The position numbers were made by a program, and so were the translations under genes. 64,000 nt of DNA, from NCBI RefSeq assembly GCF_036607905.1, contig NZ_CP144555.1, positions 1,364,001 through 1,428,000 of the forward strand, given 5' to 3'. The stretch comes from Streptomyces sp. SCSIO 75703. GTDB taxonomy: Bacteria > Actinomycetota > Actinomycetes > Streptomycetales > Streptomycetaceae. Under the pieces are notes generated by a model. That model did not search any database. It worked only from the letters and a program-made list of their open reading frames with translations, and had not been told where the DNA came from. Shown here piece by piece: positions 16,116 to 25,568 of this stretch. Numbering within the stretch: position 1 is the stretch's first letter; each line of letters opens with the position of its first letter.

Positions 16116-17147
16116 ATGACAGATGGGTATGAAGTGGACGATCTGCGGCACAAGGGTCGGAGTTCGCTGGCGGAGCAGTTGCGCTTCCTGCGCGCCCGCA
16201 GTGGTCTGACCCTCAGCGGTCTGGCCGAGCGCACCTCGTACAGCCGGTCCTCCTGGGAGCGTTACCTCAACGGCAAGGCCGTGCCGCCCCGCGCCGCGCT
16301 CACCGAGTTCGCGGCGGCCGTCGGTGTCGCGGCGCCCCCGCTCCACCGGTTACGGGAGGAGGAACGGCACTCCTGGCGGGCCGGCCCCCCGGGCGGGCCG
16401 CCGCTCCGCGAGCCGACGGCGGGCGCGGGGACGGGCGCGGAGGCGGGGGCGGGCCCTTCGCACGAGGTCCCCTCGCGCGAGAGGGGACCGGCGGGGGCGG
16501 CGGTCGCCGCGCGGGGCGCGGCGGGCGGCGGTTCCGATGCCGGGGAAGCGCCCCCGGTGCGGGACGCGCCGCGGCACCCGCGTCGTACGTTCCGGATGAG
16601 GACGACGCTGGTGTCCACGGCGTCCGCGGTCATGGCGCTGGTCACCGGCATCCTGCTCGGGGGCTGGATGTTCGGCGGGAACGACGCGGAGCGCACGGGC
16701 CGGCAGGGCGCCGGGAGCGAGCCCCGGTGCACCGAGTACGAATGCCGGGACAAGGACTCGCAGCGGCTGGAGTGCCACATCGGCGCGTGGACCGCCGCGG
16801 CCGCGTGGTCGGGCCGTACCTACATCGAACTGCGCTACAGCCCGCGGTGCCGGGCCGCGTGGGCCCGCATCACGGACGCCGAGGTGGGTGACACCGCGCG
16901 AGTGGAAGGCCCCCGGGGAGTGCGCAACCAGCGCTCGGTGACCTACGAGAACGACACCTACTCCCCGATGGTGGAGGCCCCCTATCCCGCCGCCGCGCGG
17001 GCCTGCGGGGTGGTGGGCGGCAAGGAGGTCTGCACCTCTTCGGGAGGGTCCTCGCCCCTGCCGCCCGCCCTCACCGACGAACGCGAACCGGCCCGGAGGG
17101 CCGCGCCGGTGGACAGCGGGGAGGCGACAGGGGCGAGGAACGGGTGA
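16116..17147 (+). CDS. Membrane-anchored XRE regulator with extracytoplasmic DUF2690 domain
   Basis: 343 residues. An N-terminal HTH (about 20-85: LAEQLRFLRARSGLTLSGL and SWERYLNGK) is followed by a Gly/Ala-rich linker (90-150), one membrane helix at about 165-190 (TTLVSTASAVMALVTGIL) and an extracytoplasmic domain with CTEYECRDKD and WARITDAE, which matches DUF2690. This is the XRE-DUF2690 layout of Streptomyces differentiation/antibiotic-linked regulators, possibly sensing an external ligand. AGAAGGG sits 9-15 bases before ATG 16116. Codon 79 is TTA (16350-16352), so translation may depend on the bldA tRNA. It converges on the methyltransferase gene 18 bases away. Confidence 0.87.
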   Translation: MTDGYEVDDLRHKGRSSLAEQLRFLRARSGLTLSGLAERTSYSRSSWERYLNGKAVPPRAALTEFAAAVGVAAPPLHRLREEERHSWRAGPPGGPPLREPTAGAGTGAEAGAGPSHEVPSRERGPAGAAVAARGAAGGGSDAGEAPPVRDAPRHPRRTFRMRTTLVSTASAVMALVTGILLGGWMFGGNDAERTGRQGAGSEPRCTEYECRDKDSQRLECHIGAWTAAAAWSGRTYIELRYSPRCRAAWARITDAEVGDTARVEGPRGVRNQRSVTYENDTYSPMVEAPYPAAARACGVVGGKEVCTSSGGSSPLPPALTDEREPARRAAPVDSGEATGARNG

Positions 17148-17165
17148 CCGGGCCTGCCGGGCGCG

Positions 17166-17969
17166 TCAGTTCTTGAGCGCGACGCCGCAGACGGAGACGT
17201 CGGGCGTGTCGTCCCCGGACTGGGCGGCGTCCGGCCGCCAGGTGGCCGTGGACACGACGCCCGGCTCCACCGGCTCCAGCCCGGCGAAGTAGGTGCCGAT
17301 CTCTTCCGGCGACCGCAGGTGGTAGGTGTTCGCGGACTGCGCGTTGTACGCCTCGACCGCCCGGTTGAGTGCCTCGTTGCCGTCGGTCCCGTCGCTCAGG
17401 GCGAGGTAGCTGCCCGGGGGCAGGCCCTCGACGAGCCTGCGGACCAGCTCCGCGGGGCGCTCGGCGTCGGAGATCTGCCCCATGATCCCGAGCGCGGTCA
17501 GCGCGATCGGGCGGCTGAAGTCCAGGGTCTTGGCGGCTTCGGCCAGGATGCGTTCCGGGTCCCGGACGTCGGCGTCGACGTAGGCGCAGGCGCCCTCCGG
17601 ACTGCTGGTGAGCAGCGCCTCGGCGTGTACGAGGACGAGCGGGTCGTTGTCCACGTACACGATGCGGCTCTCCGGCGCGATGCGCTGGGCCAGTTCGTGG
17701 GTGTTGTCGGCGGTGGGCAGTCCGGTGCCGATGTCGAGGAACTGGCGGATTCCGGCCTCGCCCGCCAGGAAACGTACCGCGCGCGCGAGGAAGCGCCGTT
17801 GCAGCCGGGCGACGGCGGCGAACTCCGGAAACGACGTCAGGATGGCGTCGCCGACCTCGCTGTCGACGGGATAGTTGTCCTTGCCTCCCAGGAGGTAGTT
17901 CCACACCCGGGCCGAGTGCGGCCGGTCGGTGTGCAGTCTCGCCCTGATTTCTTCACGCGGATGGGTCAT
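17166..17969 (-). CDS. DUF574-type SAM-dependent methyltransferase
   Basis: 267 residues from ATG 17969. An N-terminal helical cap carries RVWNYLLGGKDNYPVD, the signature of the Streptomyces/actinobacterial family formerly DUF574, followed by a Rossmann methyltransferase core with FLDIGTGLPTADN as the SAM loop, VYVDNDPLV as motif II and YVDADVRDP as motif III. The longer frame upstream (330 residues) has no family support. Many copies occur per Streptomyces genome, often beside regulators; none has an assigned natural substrate that I know. Its 3' end faces the DUF2690 regulator. Confidence 0.9.
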   Translation of the reverse strand: MTHPREEIRARLHTDRPHSARVWNYLLGGKDNYPVDSEVGDAILTSFPEFAAVARLQRRFLARAVRFLAGEAGIRQFLDIGTGLPTADNTHELAQRIAPESRIVYVDNDPLVLVHAEALLTSSPEGACAYVDADVRDPERILAEAAKTLDFSRPIALTALGIMGQISDAERPAELVRRLVEGLPPGSYLALSDGTDGNEALNRAVEAYNAQSANTYHLRSPEEIGTYFAGLEPVEPGVVSTATWRPDAAQSGDDTPDVSVCGVALKN

Positions 17970-18154
17970 GGTCAAACCTTCACACAAACCCGTGCGTCTG
18001 GGGACCGGCCGCCCCGAAGATCCGGCTTTCGCCCCGGCCGGCTCACCGGCCCCGGGGGAGGACGCGGCGCCCGGCGTGTGGTGGGGTCCGGTGTCCCGAC
18101 GAGCGTCGGGGCGCCGGACCCCACGGCCGGAGCGCGGACGGGGCCGGCCGGAGG

Positions 18155-18907
18155 TCATCGCCCCCGGGTGTCCGCCGTGGCGTCGGTGAGCGCCGAAAGC
18201 CCGTACGGCTCCCCGCTGACGCCGTGGTGCTGTGCCTGCTTCGTGTGCTGGTTGTGGAGGGTGAGGAGGCGGGTGATCTCGGTGAAGTCGCCGGCGGCGA
18301 AGGCGTCGATGATCTCGTGGTGCTCCTCAATGGCGTGGGCGCTGGGGGTGCCGCTGCCGCTGAGCGCGGCGGCCATGAGGCCCGGCGTGCCGAGCCGCCG
18401 GTAGATCTGGCGCAGGCTCGGGTTGCCGGCGAGGCCGATCAGGTACTCGTGGAACTCCTCGATCGCGGTGAGGTACCCGTCGGTGTCCGTGATCCGTCCG
18501 TCGGCCAGGTGGGTCCCTGCCCGGTCCGCGATCTCCCGCCAGCGCCGCACCGCCGCCGGGTCCAGGGGGCCCGGCAGGCTGGCCGCGACGCCGATCTCCA
18601 GGGCGAGGCGGCTGTCGAACGCCTCGATGGAGACGCGCCCCAACGGGACGGTGACGTACCCGCGTTCGGGGTCGCGGCCGAGGAGTCCCTCGCCCACCAG
18701 GCGGGTCACCGCGTAGTGGACCGCTGCCGCGGGGGTGCCGAGCCGGTCGGCGCTGGACGGCACCACCAGCGGGGCGCCTCCGAGGTGCGTCTCGAAGAGT
18801 TCCCGGACCCGCTCCCAGGCGTGGGAGGTGAACATGCGGAGGGAGCCCGCGTGCTCGATGCGGGGGACGACGCTCCCCCCGGGGCCCGGCTGCGCGTCCG
18901 TGGCCAT
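18155..18907 (-). CDS. GntR-family regulator with FCD ligand domain
   Basis: 250 residues from ATG 18907. The N-terminal winged helix is somewhat divergent: FTSHAWERVRELFETHLGG, then the recognition part with AAAVHYAVTRLVGEGLL and a YVTVPLGRV wing. The C-terminal helical bundle carries FCD residues: DTDGYLTAIEEFHEYLIGLAGN and later EEHHEIIDAFAAGD, with the histidines expected to bind a metal and a carboxylate ligand. It lies upstream of the DUF574-type methyltransferase on the same strand but 185 bases away. The target operon is not visible. Confidence 0.83.
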   Translation of the reverse strand: MATDAQPGPGGSVVPRIEHAGSLRMFTSHAWERVRELFETHLGGAPLVVPSSADRLGTPAAAVHYAVTRLVGEGLLGRDPERGYVTVPLGRVSIEAFDSRLALEIGVAASLPGPLDPAAVRRWREIADRAGTHLADGRITDTDGYLTAIEEFHEYLIGLAGNPSLRQIYRRLGTPGLMAAALSGSGTPSAHAIEEHHEIIDAFAAGDFTEITRLLTLHNQHTKQAQHHGVSGEPYGLSALTDATADTRGR

Positions 18908-18996
18908 GTAGACGTGTCGAAGGCGTTCACCCGGGGCCGTGAAGCATGGCCCGCGCGGGGGACGCCCCCGCTCCCTCCGAGGGCGCCGCCGCGGGC

Positions 18997-19030
18997 GGGC
19001 CGCCGGTCCGGTCCGGCTGACCGGCGGCCC
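18997..19030 (-). terminator. Perfect 11-bp hairpin downstream of nhaA
   Basis: GGGCCGCCGGT (18997-19007) pairs exactly with 19020-19030 around a 12-base loop. It lies 60 bases past the nhaA stop and 90 bases before the GntR start, both on the minus strand. Confidence 0.6.
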
Positions 19031-19089
19031 GGCAGGGACCCGGCCGCCCTCGGTTCCCCCGAGCGGCGGCCGGCCCCGGGCCGGGCGGG

Positions 19090-20976
19090 TCAGCGGGTGC
19101 CGACGGCCGCGAGCGACGTCTCGAGTTCGCGGGCGAGGGTGACCGCGTCGGTGGGGCCAGTGTGGCGGCGGTCCCCGATGAAGAAGGTCGGGGCGCCGCT
19201 CGCCCCGCTCGCCTCGGCGCTGGCGGCATCGGCGCGTACCCGGTCGGCCGTCTCCTCGGAGTCGAGGTCCTTGAGGAACAGCTCGATGTCGAGCCCCACC
19301 TCGACGGCGTGGGCGACGAGGTCGTCGAACTCCAGCTCGTGCGGGTGGGCGAACAGGCGGTCGTGCATCTCCCAGAAGCGTCCCTGCGCGTCGGCGGCGA
19401 CCGCCGCGCGGGCGGCGAGTTCGGCGTGGGGGTGCACGTCGGGCAGCGGCAGGTGCCGGTAGACGTAGCGGAGCCGGTCGCCGAACCGCTGTCGCAGTTC
19501 CTGGGCGACACCGGTGGCGTGGGCGCAGAAGGGGCACTCGTAGTCGCCGTACTCCACCAGGGTCAGCGGCGCGTCGTCGGGGCCCCGCACGTGGTCGGTG
19601 GCCGGGTCGACGGGGCGGTCGAGGGTACGGGGCAGGTCGGCGTCCGTCTCTCCGCGCAGCGCCGCGGCCAGACGGAACGTCACCCAGCCCAGGATCGTCG
19701 AGATCACGGCCGCCAGCAGGACGCCGACGGTCGCCTGGGCGCGCAGCAGCGGGTCCTGGAAGGCGAGTCCGACGATCAGCAGGGAGACGGTGAAGCCGAT
19801 CCCGGACAGCACGCCGCCGCCCAGGACGTGGCCCGGACCGACACCCCGGGGCAGGCTGCCGAGGCCGAGGCGGGCGGGCAGCAGCGCGCCGGCTCCGATG
19901 CCGATGAGCTTGCCGAGGACGAGGCCGACGATGACGGCCCAGGTGACCTTGGAGGTCAGGGCGTTGGCCAGGACACCGCCGCGCAGGTCGACGCCGGCGC
20001 TGGCCAGGGCGAACACGGGCACGATGAGGTAACTCGTCCAGGGGTGGAGGACGGTCTGCAGCCGTTCGTTGACGGAGACGGCGCGCTTGAGTCCCCTGCG
20101 TGCCGTCAGGCCCACGTCCGCGCGGGGCGACTGGCGGAAGGCGCGGAAGAGCCGGGCGGCCCGCTCCACGGCCTGCCGCGCGGGTGCCTGGGCGGGGATC
20201 AGCAGGCCGCCGATCATGCCGGCGATGGAGGCGTGCAGGCCGGCTTCCAGAGTGGCGAGCCACAGCGCCAGCACGATCAGCACGTACGGGGCGGCGCGCC
20301 ACACGCCGAGGCGGGTCAGCGCGGCCAGGGCGACGCACAGGACGAGGGCGACCAGCAGCGCCCGCAGGTGGACCGTCTCCGAGAAGACGAAGCCGATCAC
20401 CGCGACGGCCACGATGTCGTCGATGACGGTGATGGCCAGCAGGAAGACGCGCAGTTGCGTGACGAACCGGGGTCCGACGATGGCGAGCGCGCCCAGCATG
20501 AAGGCGGTGTCGGTGCCGATGACCACACCCCATCCCCGGAGGGCCTCGCCTCCGGGGGCGATCGCCAGGTACAGCAGCACCGGGATGAGCATGCCGCCGA
20601 GGCCGGCCAGGGCCGGGAGCACGACGCGCCGGCGGTCCGTCATCTCGCCCACGGAGATCTCGTAGCGGACCTCCAGGCCGATGACGAAGAAGAACATGGC
20701 CATGAGGCCGTCGCTGACCCAGTGCCCCAGGTCCATGGAGAGGGAGGCGCCGCCGACCGAGAACGAGGCGTCGGTGGCCCAGAGCGAGACGTACGCGTCC
20801 GACCAGGGTGAGTTCGCCCACACCAGGGCGACCACGACCGCGGCCAGGAGCAGGCCGACACTGCCGGCCTCGGTGCTCAGGAAGGAGCGCACCGGCCCGG
20901 AGAGCTGGGCGACCAGGGTGTGCCGCCTGGCACGGGTCTGGATCGCCGGGTCCTCTTTCCTCCGCGCCGCCATCAC
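19090..20976 (-). CDS. nhaA: Na+/H+ antiporter NhaA fused to a C-terminal DsbA-like thioredoxin domain
   Basis: 628 residues. Residues about 25-430 form the NhaA unit with 12 helices: the DTAF helix ([11 protein letters not shown]), [14 protein letters not shown] with the two aspartates of the ion site, and [11 protein letters not shown]. Residues about 445-625 form a DsbA/thioredoxin-like domain with [14 protein letters not shown] (CPFC active site) and the cis-proline loop GAPTFF, facing the cytoplasm if the antiporter has normal topology. This NhaA-DsbA fusion is known in actinobacteria, but the purpose of the redox domain is unproven. GTG 20976 (or ATG 20973) overlaps the stop of a short upstream frame. 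A hairpin follows the stop. Confidence 0.93.
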   Translation of the reverse strand: MMAARRKEDPAIQTRARRHTLVAQLSGPVRSFLSTEAGSVGLLLAAVVVALVWANSPWSDAYVSLWATDASFSVGGASLSMDLGHWVSDGLMAMFFFVIGLEVRYEISVGEMTDRRRVVLPALAGLGGMLIPVLLYLAIAPGGEALRGWGVVIGTDTAFMLGALAIVGPRFVTQLRVFLLAITVIDDIVAVAVIGFVFSETVHLRALLVALVLCVALAALTRLGVWRAAPYVLIVLALWLATLEAGLHASIAGMIGGLLIPAQAPARQAVERAARLFRAFRQSPRADVGLTARRGLKRAVSVNERLQTVLHPWTSYLIVPVFALASAGVDLRGGVLANALTSKVTWAVIVGLVLGKLIGIGAGALLPARLGLGSLPRGVGPGHVLGGGVLSGIGFTVSLLIVGLAFQDPLLRAQATVGVLLAAVISTILGWVTFRLAAALRGETDADLPRTLDRPVDPATDHVRGPDDAPLTLVEYGDYECPFCAHATGVAQELRQRFGDRLRYVYRHLPLPDVHPHAELAARAAVAADAQGRFWEMHDRLFAHPHELEFDDLVAHAVEVGLDIELFLKDLDSEETADRVRADAASAEASGASGAPTFFIGDRRHTGPTDAVTLARELETSLAAVGTR

Positions 20977-21137
20977 CGGCTCACCCGTACCGGGGCCAGG
21001 GCGTGCGGGCGGACGACGGCACCGACGGCCTCGGTCCTCCGGCAGGTGGTCCCGCGTACGGGGAGACCCGCCGGGGTCCCTCCGTCACGGATCTCGTGGC
21101 GGCTGTGCTCGGGGGTGTCGCGGACGGTGATGGTCAT
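20973..21137 (-). pseudogene. N-terminal remnant of a small GNAT acetyltransferase, coupled to nhaA
   Basis: 54 codons, [20 protein letters not shown] then a divergent tail. The opening matches the start of small YjdJ-type GNAT proteins (about 95 residues), but the acetyl-CoA loop is missing and the rest loses similarity. GGAAGGGAG lies just upstream of ATG 21137, so it is probably translated. The stop TGA overlaps the nhaA start region (20973-20976), which suggests it now serves as a translated leader. Confidence 0.5.
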
Positions 21138-21690
21138 GCGCTCCCTTCCTGCGGGCTCTTCGGGCGGTACGGAGCGGCACGCTCGGCCGCCCCGCCGTCT
21201 GCTGGGCACTGGGGGGCGGCCGACGTCCGGTGCCCCGACGGCCGGCGCGCGCGGGTGTCCGCGCTCCGGCGTCACGGGAAAAACGTGTGGCCCCACTTAC
21301 TGTCATCTGCATCAGGCACCTCGTTTATTCCCGCTTCCGGCCCCCATCTTGCGAGCCCTGCCCGATTCCGGGCAGACAGAGGGGTGATGTAGGGCGGGCG
21401 CGGCCCCTCGCGGGGCTGACCTCCGGCACGGCGCTGTCCTGCCCGGCCGCACCGGTGCGGCGCGGCGGTGAGACGTACCGGACCGGGTGGATCACCCGCG
21501 ATCGCCGGCCGGCTGCCCGGCGGCCACCAGCCGGCGGCGGAGCGCGCCGCACGTGCGGCCGGGCCCGGGGCGCGCCGTGGCGGACGGGGCCCCCGGCGCC
21601 GTGGCGACGGCGGGGGCCGGGACGCGGGGGCGGGGGCCTCGGAGGCGGGACCGCGCACGGACGGGCGCCCGCGCCCCCGCGAAGGAGCCC
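21138..21690. other. Intergenic region between nhaA leader and SDR gene
   Basis: About 550 bases without a gene-like frame. Near 21285-21345 it is locally AT-richer, with AACGTGTGG and a TTTATTCC stretch, a plausible promoter zone for the nhaA side. A small 7-bp hairpin (CTGCCCG, four-base loop) lies at 21358-21375. The 21400-21690 part is extremely GC-rich and uninformative. Confidence 0.4.
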
Positions 21691-22494
21691 TCAGCCCGCC
21701 GCCTCCGCCTCCGCCACCGTGCGGTGGGCCGTCAGACCGCCGTCGACGCGCAGGTCGGTCCCGTTGACCCACTCCGCCGCGTCGCCCAGCAGGAAGGCCA
21801 CCACGCGGGCGACGTCCTCCGGCGCCCCGAACCGGCCGAGCAGGGCGCCCGCGCCCTCCACCTTGGCGACGCCGTGGTCGCGTTTGAAGTCGTCGAGGAT
21901 CGGTGTGGCCACCGGACCGGGGCTGACCGAGACGACCCGTACCCGGCGGGACAGGTACTCGGCCGCCAGGTGCTCGGTGAGGTAGCGGACGCACTCCTTG
22001 GAGAAGCGGTACGCGTTCCCGGTCACCTCGGCCTCGCCCGCGACCGCGTCCAGCGCCTCCTCCGGCTCCGCCGCGAGGGAGAACTCCCGTACCTCCGCGA
22101 GGCGTCGGCGCCAGCCGTCGGCCACCGCGGAGGAGAGGTTGACGACGCAGCCGCCCTCCCGGACCGCCGGAACGAGGGCGCGGGTCAGCTCGCGCAGGCC
22201 GAAGACGTTGACGCCGAGCACGGTCCGCCAGGGCGCGGTGCCGGGGACGCCGGCGATGTTGGCGAGCGCGGCGAGTCCGTCCGGGGCGGCGTCCCGTACC
22301 GCCCGCGCGGCCTCGCGGGCGCCGGCCGGGGTGGACAGGTCGGCCCGGACGAAGGTGCCGGGGAAGGAACCGGGCAGCGACCGGTCGATGCCGATGAGGG
22401 GCACGCCCCCCGCGTCGAGGAGGCGGCCGGTCGCCGCGCCGATGCCGGAGGCGACCCCGGTCACGACCACGGGCATCTGCGTGTTGTTCGTCAT
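21691..22494 (-). CDS. Short-chain dehydrogenase/reductase
   Basis: 267 residues from ATG 22494. The NAD(P) loop is VTGVASGIGAATGRLL; a NIAGVPG segment replaces NNAG; catalytic serine lies in VVNLSSAV and the YxxxK pair in NAYRFSKE. The acidic residue after the second strand (GIDRSLPG) suggests NAD preference. Substrate size is like 3-alpha-hydroxysteroid and related carbonyl reductases, with an insert after the active serine. It diverges from the ALDH gene across a promoter carrying the cluster palindrome, so it likely belongs to the same catabolic regulon. Confidence 0.88.
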   Translation of the reverse strand: MTNNTQMPVVVTGVASGIGAATGRLLDAGGVPLIGIDRSLPGSFPGTFVRADLSTPAGAREAARAVRDAAPDGLAALANIAGVPGTAPWRTVLGVNVFGLRELTRALVPAVREGGCVVNLSSAVADGWRRRLAEVREFSLAAEPEEALDAVAGEAEVTGNAYRFSKECVRYLTEHLAAEYLSRRVRVVSVSPGPVATPILDDFKRDHGVAKVEGAGALLGRFGAPEDVARVVAFLLGDAAEWVNGTDLRVDGGLTAHRTVAEAEAAG

Positions 22495-22627
22495 GGCTTC
22501 CACTCGTTCGTCGGACGGTGCCCCGAGGCTCCGGGGAGGCGGCGCCTTTGACAAGCGGCCTTTCCACTCCCCGGAAAGCCCGGGGCGCCGCACGACCGAG
22601 GGGCGCGGGGGCGGGGCGGCACGGTTT

Positions 22628-22640
22628 TCCACTGAGTGGA
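22628..22640. promoter_or_regulatory. Candidate IclR-type operator, copy 1
   Basis: TCCACT G AGTGGA, a perfect 6-bp palindrome around one base, midway between the divergent SDR and ALDH starts. The same 13-base core occurs at 26851-26863 beside the iclR-like gene. TTCCAC-type palindromes suit IclR repressors of aromatic catabolism. Confidence 0.6.
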
Positions 22641-22807
22641 TGAGCCGCTTGTCCCCGGCCGGGTGCCCGGGAATCGTGTGAGCCGGTCCCGGCGGCGCCC
22701 GGTCCCGGCGCGGGCGCCCGGCCCCGTCCGCGGCGGCGCGCGGCCGGTCCCGTACCCGACGGACCGCGCGGCACGCGGTCGCCCGCCGCCCACCAGGAGC
22801 GTCCCCG

Positions 22808-24235
22808 ATGGCCCACGAGACGTACGACGTGCACGACCCGGCCACCCTGGAGGTGGTCGGCAGGGCCCCGGTGCACGGCGAGGACGAGGTGCGGCGCGCG
22901 GTCGCCGCCGCGCGGGCCGCGGCGCCCGGCTGGGCCGCCGACCGGGAGGCGCGGCGGGCCGCCCTGCGCGCCTGCGCCGGGCTGGTCCGCGCCCACGAGG
23001 ACGAACTCGGACGGCTGCTCTCCCTGGAGCAGGGCAAGGTGCTGGCCGAGGCGGTCGGCGAGTTCCGGGTGGGCGCCGGGCTGCTGGAGCACTACGCCGC
23101 CCTCGACTGGGCCGAGGCGGAGCGGCTCCCGGACCGGGCCGACCGCACCGTGGAGGTGCAGTACCGGCCGGTGGGCGTGGTCGGCACGATCACGCCGTGG
23201 AACTTCCCCGTCTCCCTGCTGTGCGTCAAGCTCGCGCCCGCGCTGGCCGCCGGGTGCACGGTGATCGCCAAGCCCTCCGCGTCGACGCCGCTGTCCACGA
23301 TGGCGCTGGTGGAGCTGATGAACAGGGTGCTGCCCGCCGGGGTGCTCCAGTGCCGCACGAGCCCCGGCCGCGCGGTGAACGTGGCGCTGAGTTCCCTGCC
23401 CGGCGTGCGGAAGATCTCCTTCACCGGGTCGACGGAGGTCGGCACCGCCGTCGCCGCGCAGGCCGCCGCCACCGTCAAGCGGATCACCCTGGAACTCGGC
23501 GGCAACGACCCGGCGGTCGTGCTGCCGGACGCGGACGTGGAGACCACCGCCCAGGGCATCGTCGGCTCGGCCTTCCGCAACGCCGGGCAGGTGTGCATGG
23601 CCGTCAAGCGCGTCTACGTGCCGCGCGGGCTTCGCGACGCGCTGGTGGAGGCGATGGCGGCGGCCGTCTCCCGGCACCGGCTCGGCCACGGGGTGGCGGC
23701 AGGTTCGACCATGGGGCCGATGCACTCGGCCGCCCAGCACGGCATCGTCCGCTCCCTGGTGGACGGCGCCGTCGCCGCCGGGGCGCGGATCGCGGCGGGC
23801 GGGGGGCGCGGCTGCGACCTGCCCGGACACTTCCTCGAACCGACCCTCGTCACCGACGCCGAGCCCGGCATGGACCTCGTCGACGGCGAGCAGTTCGGCA
23901 ACGCGCTGCCGGTCGTGGCCTACGACGACCTGGACGTGGTCCTCGACGGGCTGAACGGGCAGGAGTTCGGCCTCGGCGCCTCCGTCTGGTCCCCCGACCC
24001 GGACCGCGCGCACGCGGTGGCGGCGCGGATCGAGGCCGGCACGGTCTGGATCAACCAGCACACGCAGGTGGAGCCGGACGCGCCGTTCGGCGGCTGGAAG
24101 TCCTCCGGCCTCGGACGCGAGCGCGGCCGGTGGGGGCTGGCGGAGTACCTCGAGACCCGCACCGTCAACGCCCGTCCCCACCACCTCCCCCCGCCGCCGC
24201 AGGCGGCCCCCGTTTCGGAAGGAACCCTCCGGTGA
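22808..24235 (+). CDS. NAD(P)-dependent aldehyde dehydrogenase
   Basis: 475 residues. Standard ALDH layout: TPWNFPVSLLCVKLAPAL near residue 140, the FTGSTEVG nucleotide loop, the general base in LELGGNDPAVV, and the catalytic cysteine in NAGQVCMAVKR (about residue 265). The terminal GRERGRWGLAEYLETRTVN matches the family end. It belongs to the broad betaine/vanillin/succinate-semialdehyde clade; in this cluster it could oxidise an aromatic or short aliphatic aldehyde. Its stop overlaps the GTG start of the metallo-hydrolase. Expression probably follows the palindrome at 22628. Confidence 0.92.
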   Translation: MAHETYDVHDPATLEVVGRAPVHGEDEVRRAVAAARAAAPGWAADREARRAALRACAGLVRAHEDELGRLLSLEQGKVLAEAVGEFRVGAGLLEHYAALDWAEAERLPDRADRTVEVQYRPVGVVGTITPWNFPVSLLCVKLAPALAAGCTVIAKPSASTPLSTMALVELMNRVLPAGVLQCRTSPGRAVNVALSSLPGVRKISFTGSTEVGTAVAAQAAATVKRITLELGGNDPAVVLPDADVETTAQGIVGSAFRNAGQVCMAVKRVYVPRGLRDALVEAMAAAVSRHRLGHGVAAGSTMGPMHSAAQHGIVRSLVDGAVAAGARIAAGGGRGCDLPGHFLEPTLVTDAEPGMDLVDGEQFGNALPVVAYDDLDVVLDGLNGQEFGLGASVWSPDPDRAHAVAARIEAGTVWINQHTQVEPDAPFGGWKSSGLGRERGRWGLAEYLETRTVNARPHHLPPPPQAAPVSEGTLR

Positions 24236-25185
24236 CCGACCCCCTGACCGCGCCGCGCGGCATGGACCTCCTCACGCTCGGCGTCGCGGCCGGACCCGCC
24301 ATCCGCGGCCCCGAGCACGGCATCGCCAGCGCGGTCGTCGTCGACGACGCCTTCTACCTCGTCGACTTCGGCCTCGGCTGCACCCGCGCCGCGAGCGAGG
24401 CCGGGCTGGCCGGGCACCGCTTCCGGGCCGGGTTCGTCACCCACCTGCACTCCGACCACGTGGTCGAGCTGCCCGGGTTCCTGCTGTGGAACTGGGGGCG
24501 TCCGGTGAACGGCTTCTCCTCCCCCGTCCACGTCGTCGGCCCCGGCCCCGACCCCCGGGACGGCACCCGGCACCTGGCCGGCACGGGCCGCCTGGTCGCC
24601 TCCGCGCTGGACGCGTTCTCCTACGACATCGCCATCCGGGAGGGCGACGAGGACCGGCCGCCGCTGGCCGACCTGGTGCGGGCCACGGAGGTCGCGGCCC
24701 CGGAACCCGGTTCCGCCGAGGCCGGCGAGCCGTTCGAGGTCTACGCCGACGACCTGATCACCGTCACGGCCGTCCTGGTCGACCACCCGCCGGTGCACCC
24801 GGCGCTCGCGTACCGGATCGACTCGGCGTACGGGTCCGTCACCTTCTCCGGGGACACGGCGGAGTCGGAGAACCTGGTGCGGCTGGCGGAGGGCACCGAC
24901 GTCCTCGTCCACGAGGCCGTGCACCTCGGCTACTACCGCGCCCGGGGCTTCTCGCCGGCCTTCCTGGCCCACCAGGAGAACTCGCACACCCCGCCGGCCG
25001 GGGCCGGCCGGGTCGCCAAGGCCGCCGGGGCGCGCCGCCTGGTGCTCTCCCACTTCGCGGGCCTCGCCGACGCCTCCCACTGGCACGGGGAGGCCGCCTC
25101 GACGTACGACGGCCCCGTCGACGTGGCCACCAGCGGCGCCCGCTACCGGGTGGGCGGCCCGTCCGGCGCGGGCCGCGGGGCGTGA
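24232..25185 (+). CDS. Metallo-beta-lactamase-fold hydrolase (RNase Z/arylsulfatase-like)
   Basis: 317 residues from GTG 24232, with GGAAGGAACCC upstream. Zinc ligands are visible: THLHSDHVVELPG (HxHxDH), then FSGDTAESE with the bridging aspartate, and SHFAGLAD with the last histidine. The LWNWGRPV and PPVHPALAYRID segments are typical of the RNase Z-like hydrolases found in catabolic clusters, rather than tRNA enzymes, since the exosite arm is missing. It may open a lactone or ester formed in the pathway. Overlaps on both sides (GTGA) tie it to the ALDH and DUF202 genes. Confidence 0.87.
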   Translation: MTDPLTAPRGMDLLTLGVAAGPAIRGPEHGIASAVVVDDAFYLVDFGLGCTRAASEAGLAGHRFRAGFVTHLHSDHVVELPGFLLWNWGRPVNGFSSPVHVVGPGPDPRDGTRHLAGTGRLVASALDAFSYDIAIREGDEDRPPLADLVRATEVAAPEPGSAEAGEPFEVYADDLITVTAVLVDHPPVHPALAYRIDSAYGSVTFSGDTAESENLVRLAEGTDVLVHEAVHLGYYRARGFSPAFLAHQENSHTPPAGAGRVAKAAGARRLVLSHFAGLADASHWHGEAASTYDGPVDVATSGARYRVGGPSGAGRGA

Positions 25186-25568
25186 GCCGGCGGGGGCGGG
25201 GGGACGAGCGGGCCCTGGCGGGCGCGGACGGCGGGGCCGAGCCGGACTACCGCTTCACCCTCGCCAACGAGCGGACCTTCCTCGCCTGGGTGCGCACGGG
25301 CGTCAGCCTGCTGGCCGCCGCGGTGGCGGTGCGCCAGCTCGTGCCGCCCTTCTCCGTCCCGTACGCGCGCGAGGTCCTGGCCGCCGTGTGCGCGCTGCTG
25401 GCCTTCGTCATCGCCGTACGGGCCTATCCGCACTGGCGGCGGGCCCAGTCGGCGATCCGGCGCGGCGGCCCGCTGCCCGCCTCGCGGCTGCTGCCGCTGC
25501 TGGCCGCCGTCCTCGCGGCGGTCGCCGCCTTCACCACCGTGCTGGTCTGGGTCGGCGGCACCGCGTGA
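25182..25568 (+). CDS. DUF202 small membrane protein (YidH-like)
   Basis: 128 residues. A polar start (to about residue 25) is followed by RFTLANERTFLAWVRTGVSLL, the DUF202 signature with NERTFLAW, then three membrane helices. Function is unknown in the family. GTG 25182 overlaps the metallo-hydrolase stop, and its own stop overlaps the start of a second, shorter DUF202 protein, so they probably act as a pair in the membrane. Confidence 0.85.
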   Translation: MSRRGRGDERALAGADGGAEPDYRFTLANERTFLAWVRTGVSLLAAAVAVRQLVPPFSVPYAREVLAAVCALLAFVIAVRAYPHWRRAQSAIRRGGPLPASRLLPLLAAVLAAVAAFTTVLVWVGGTA

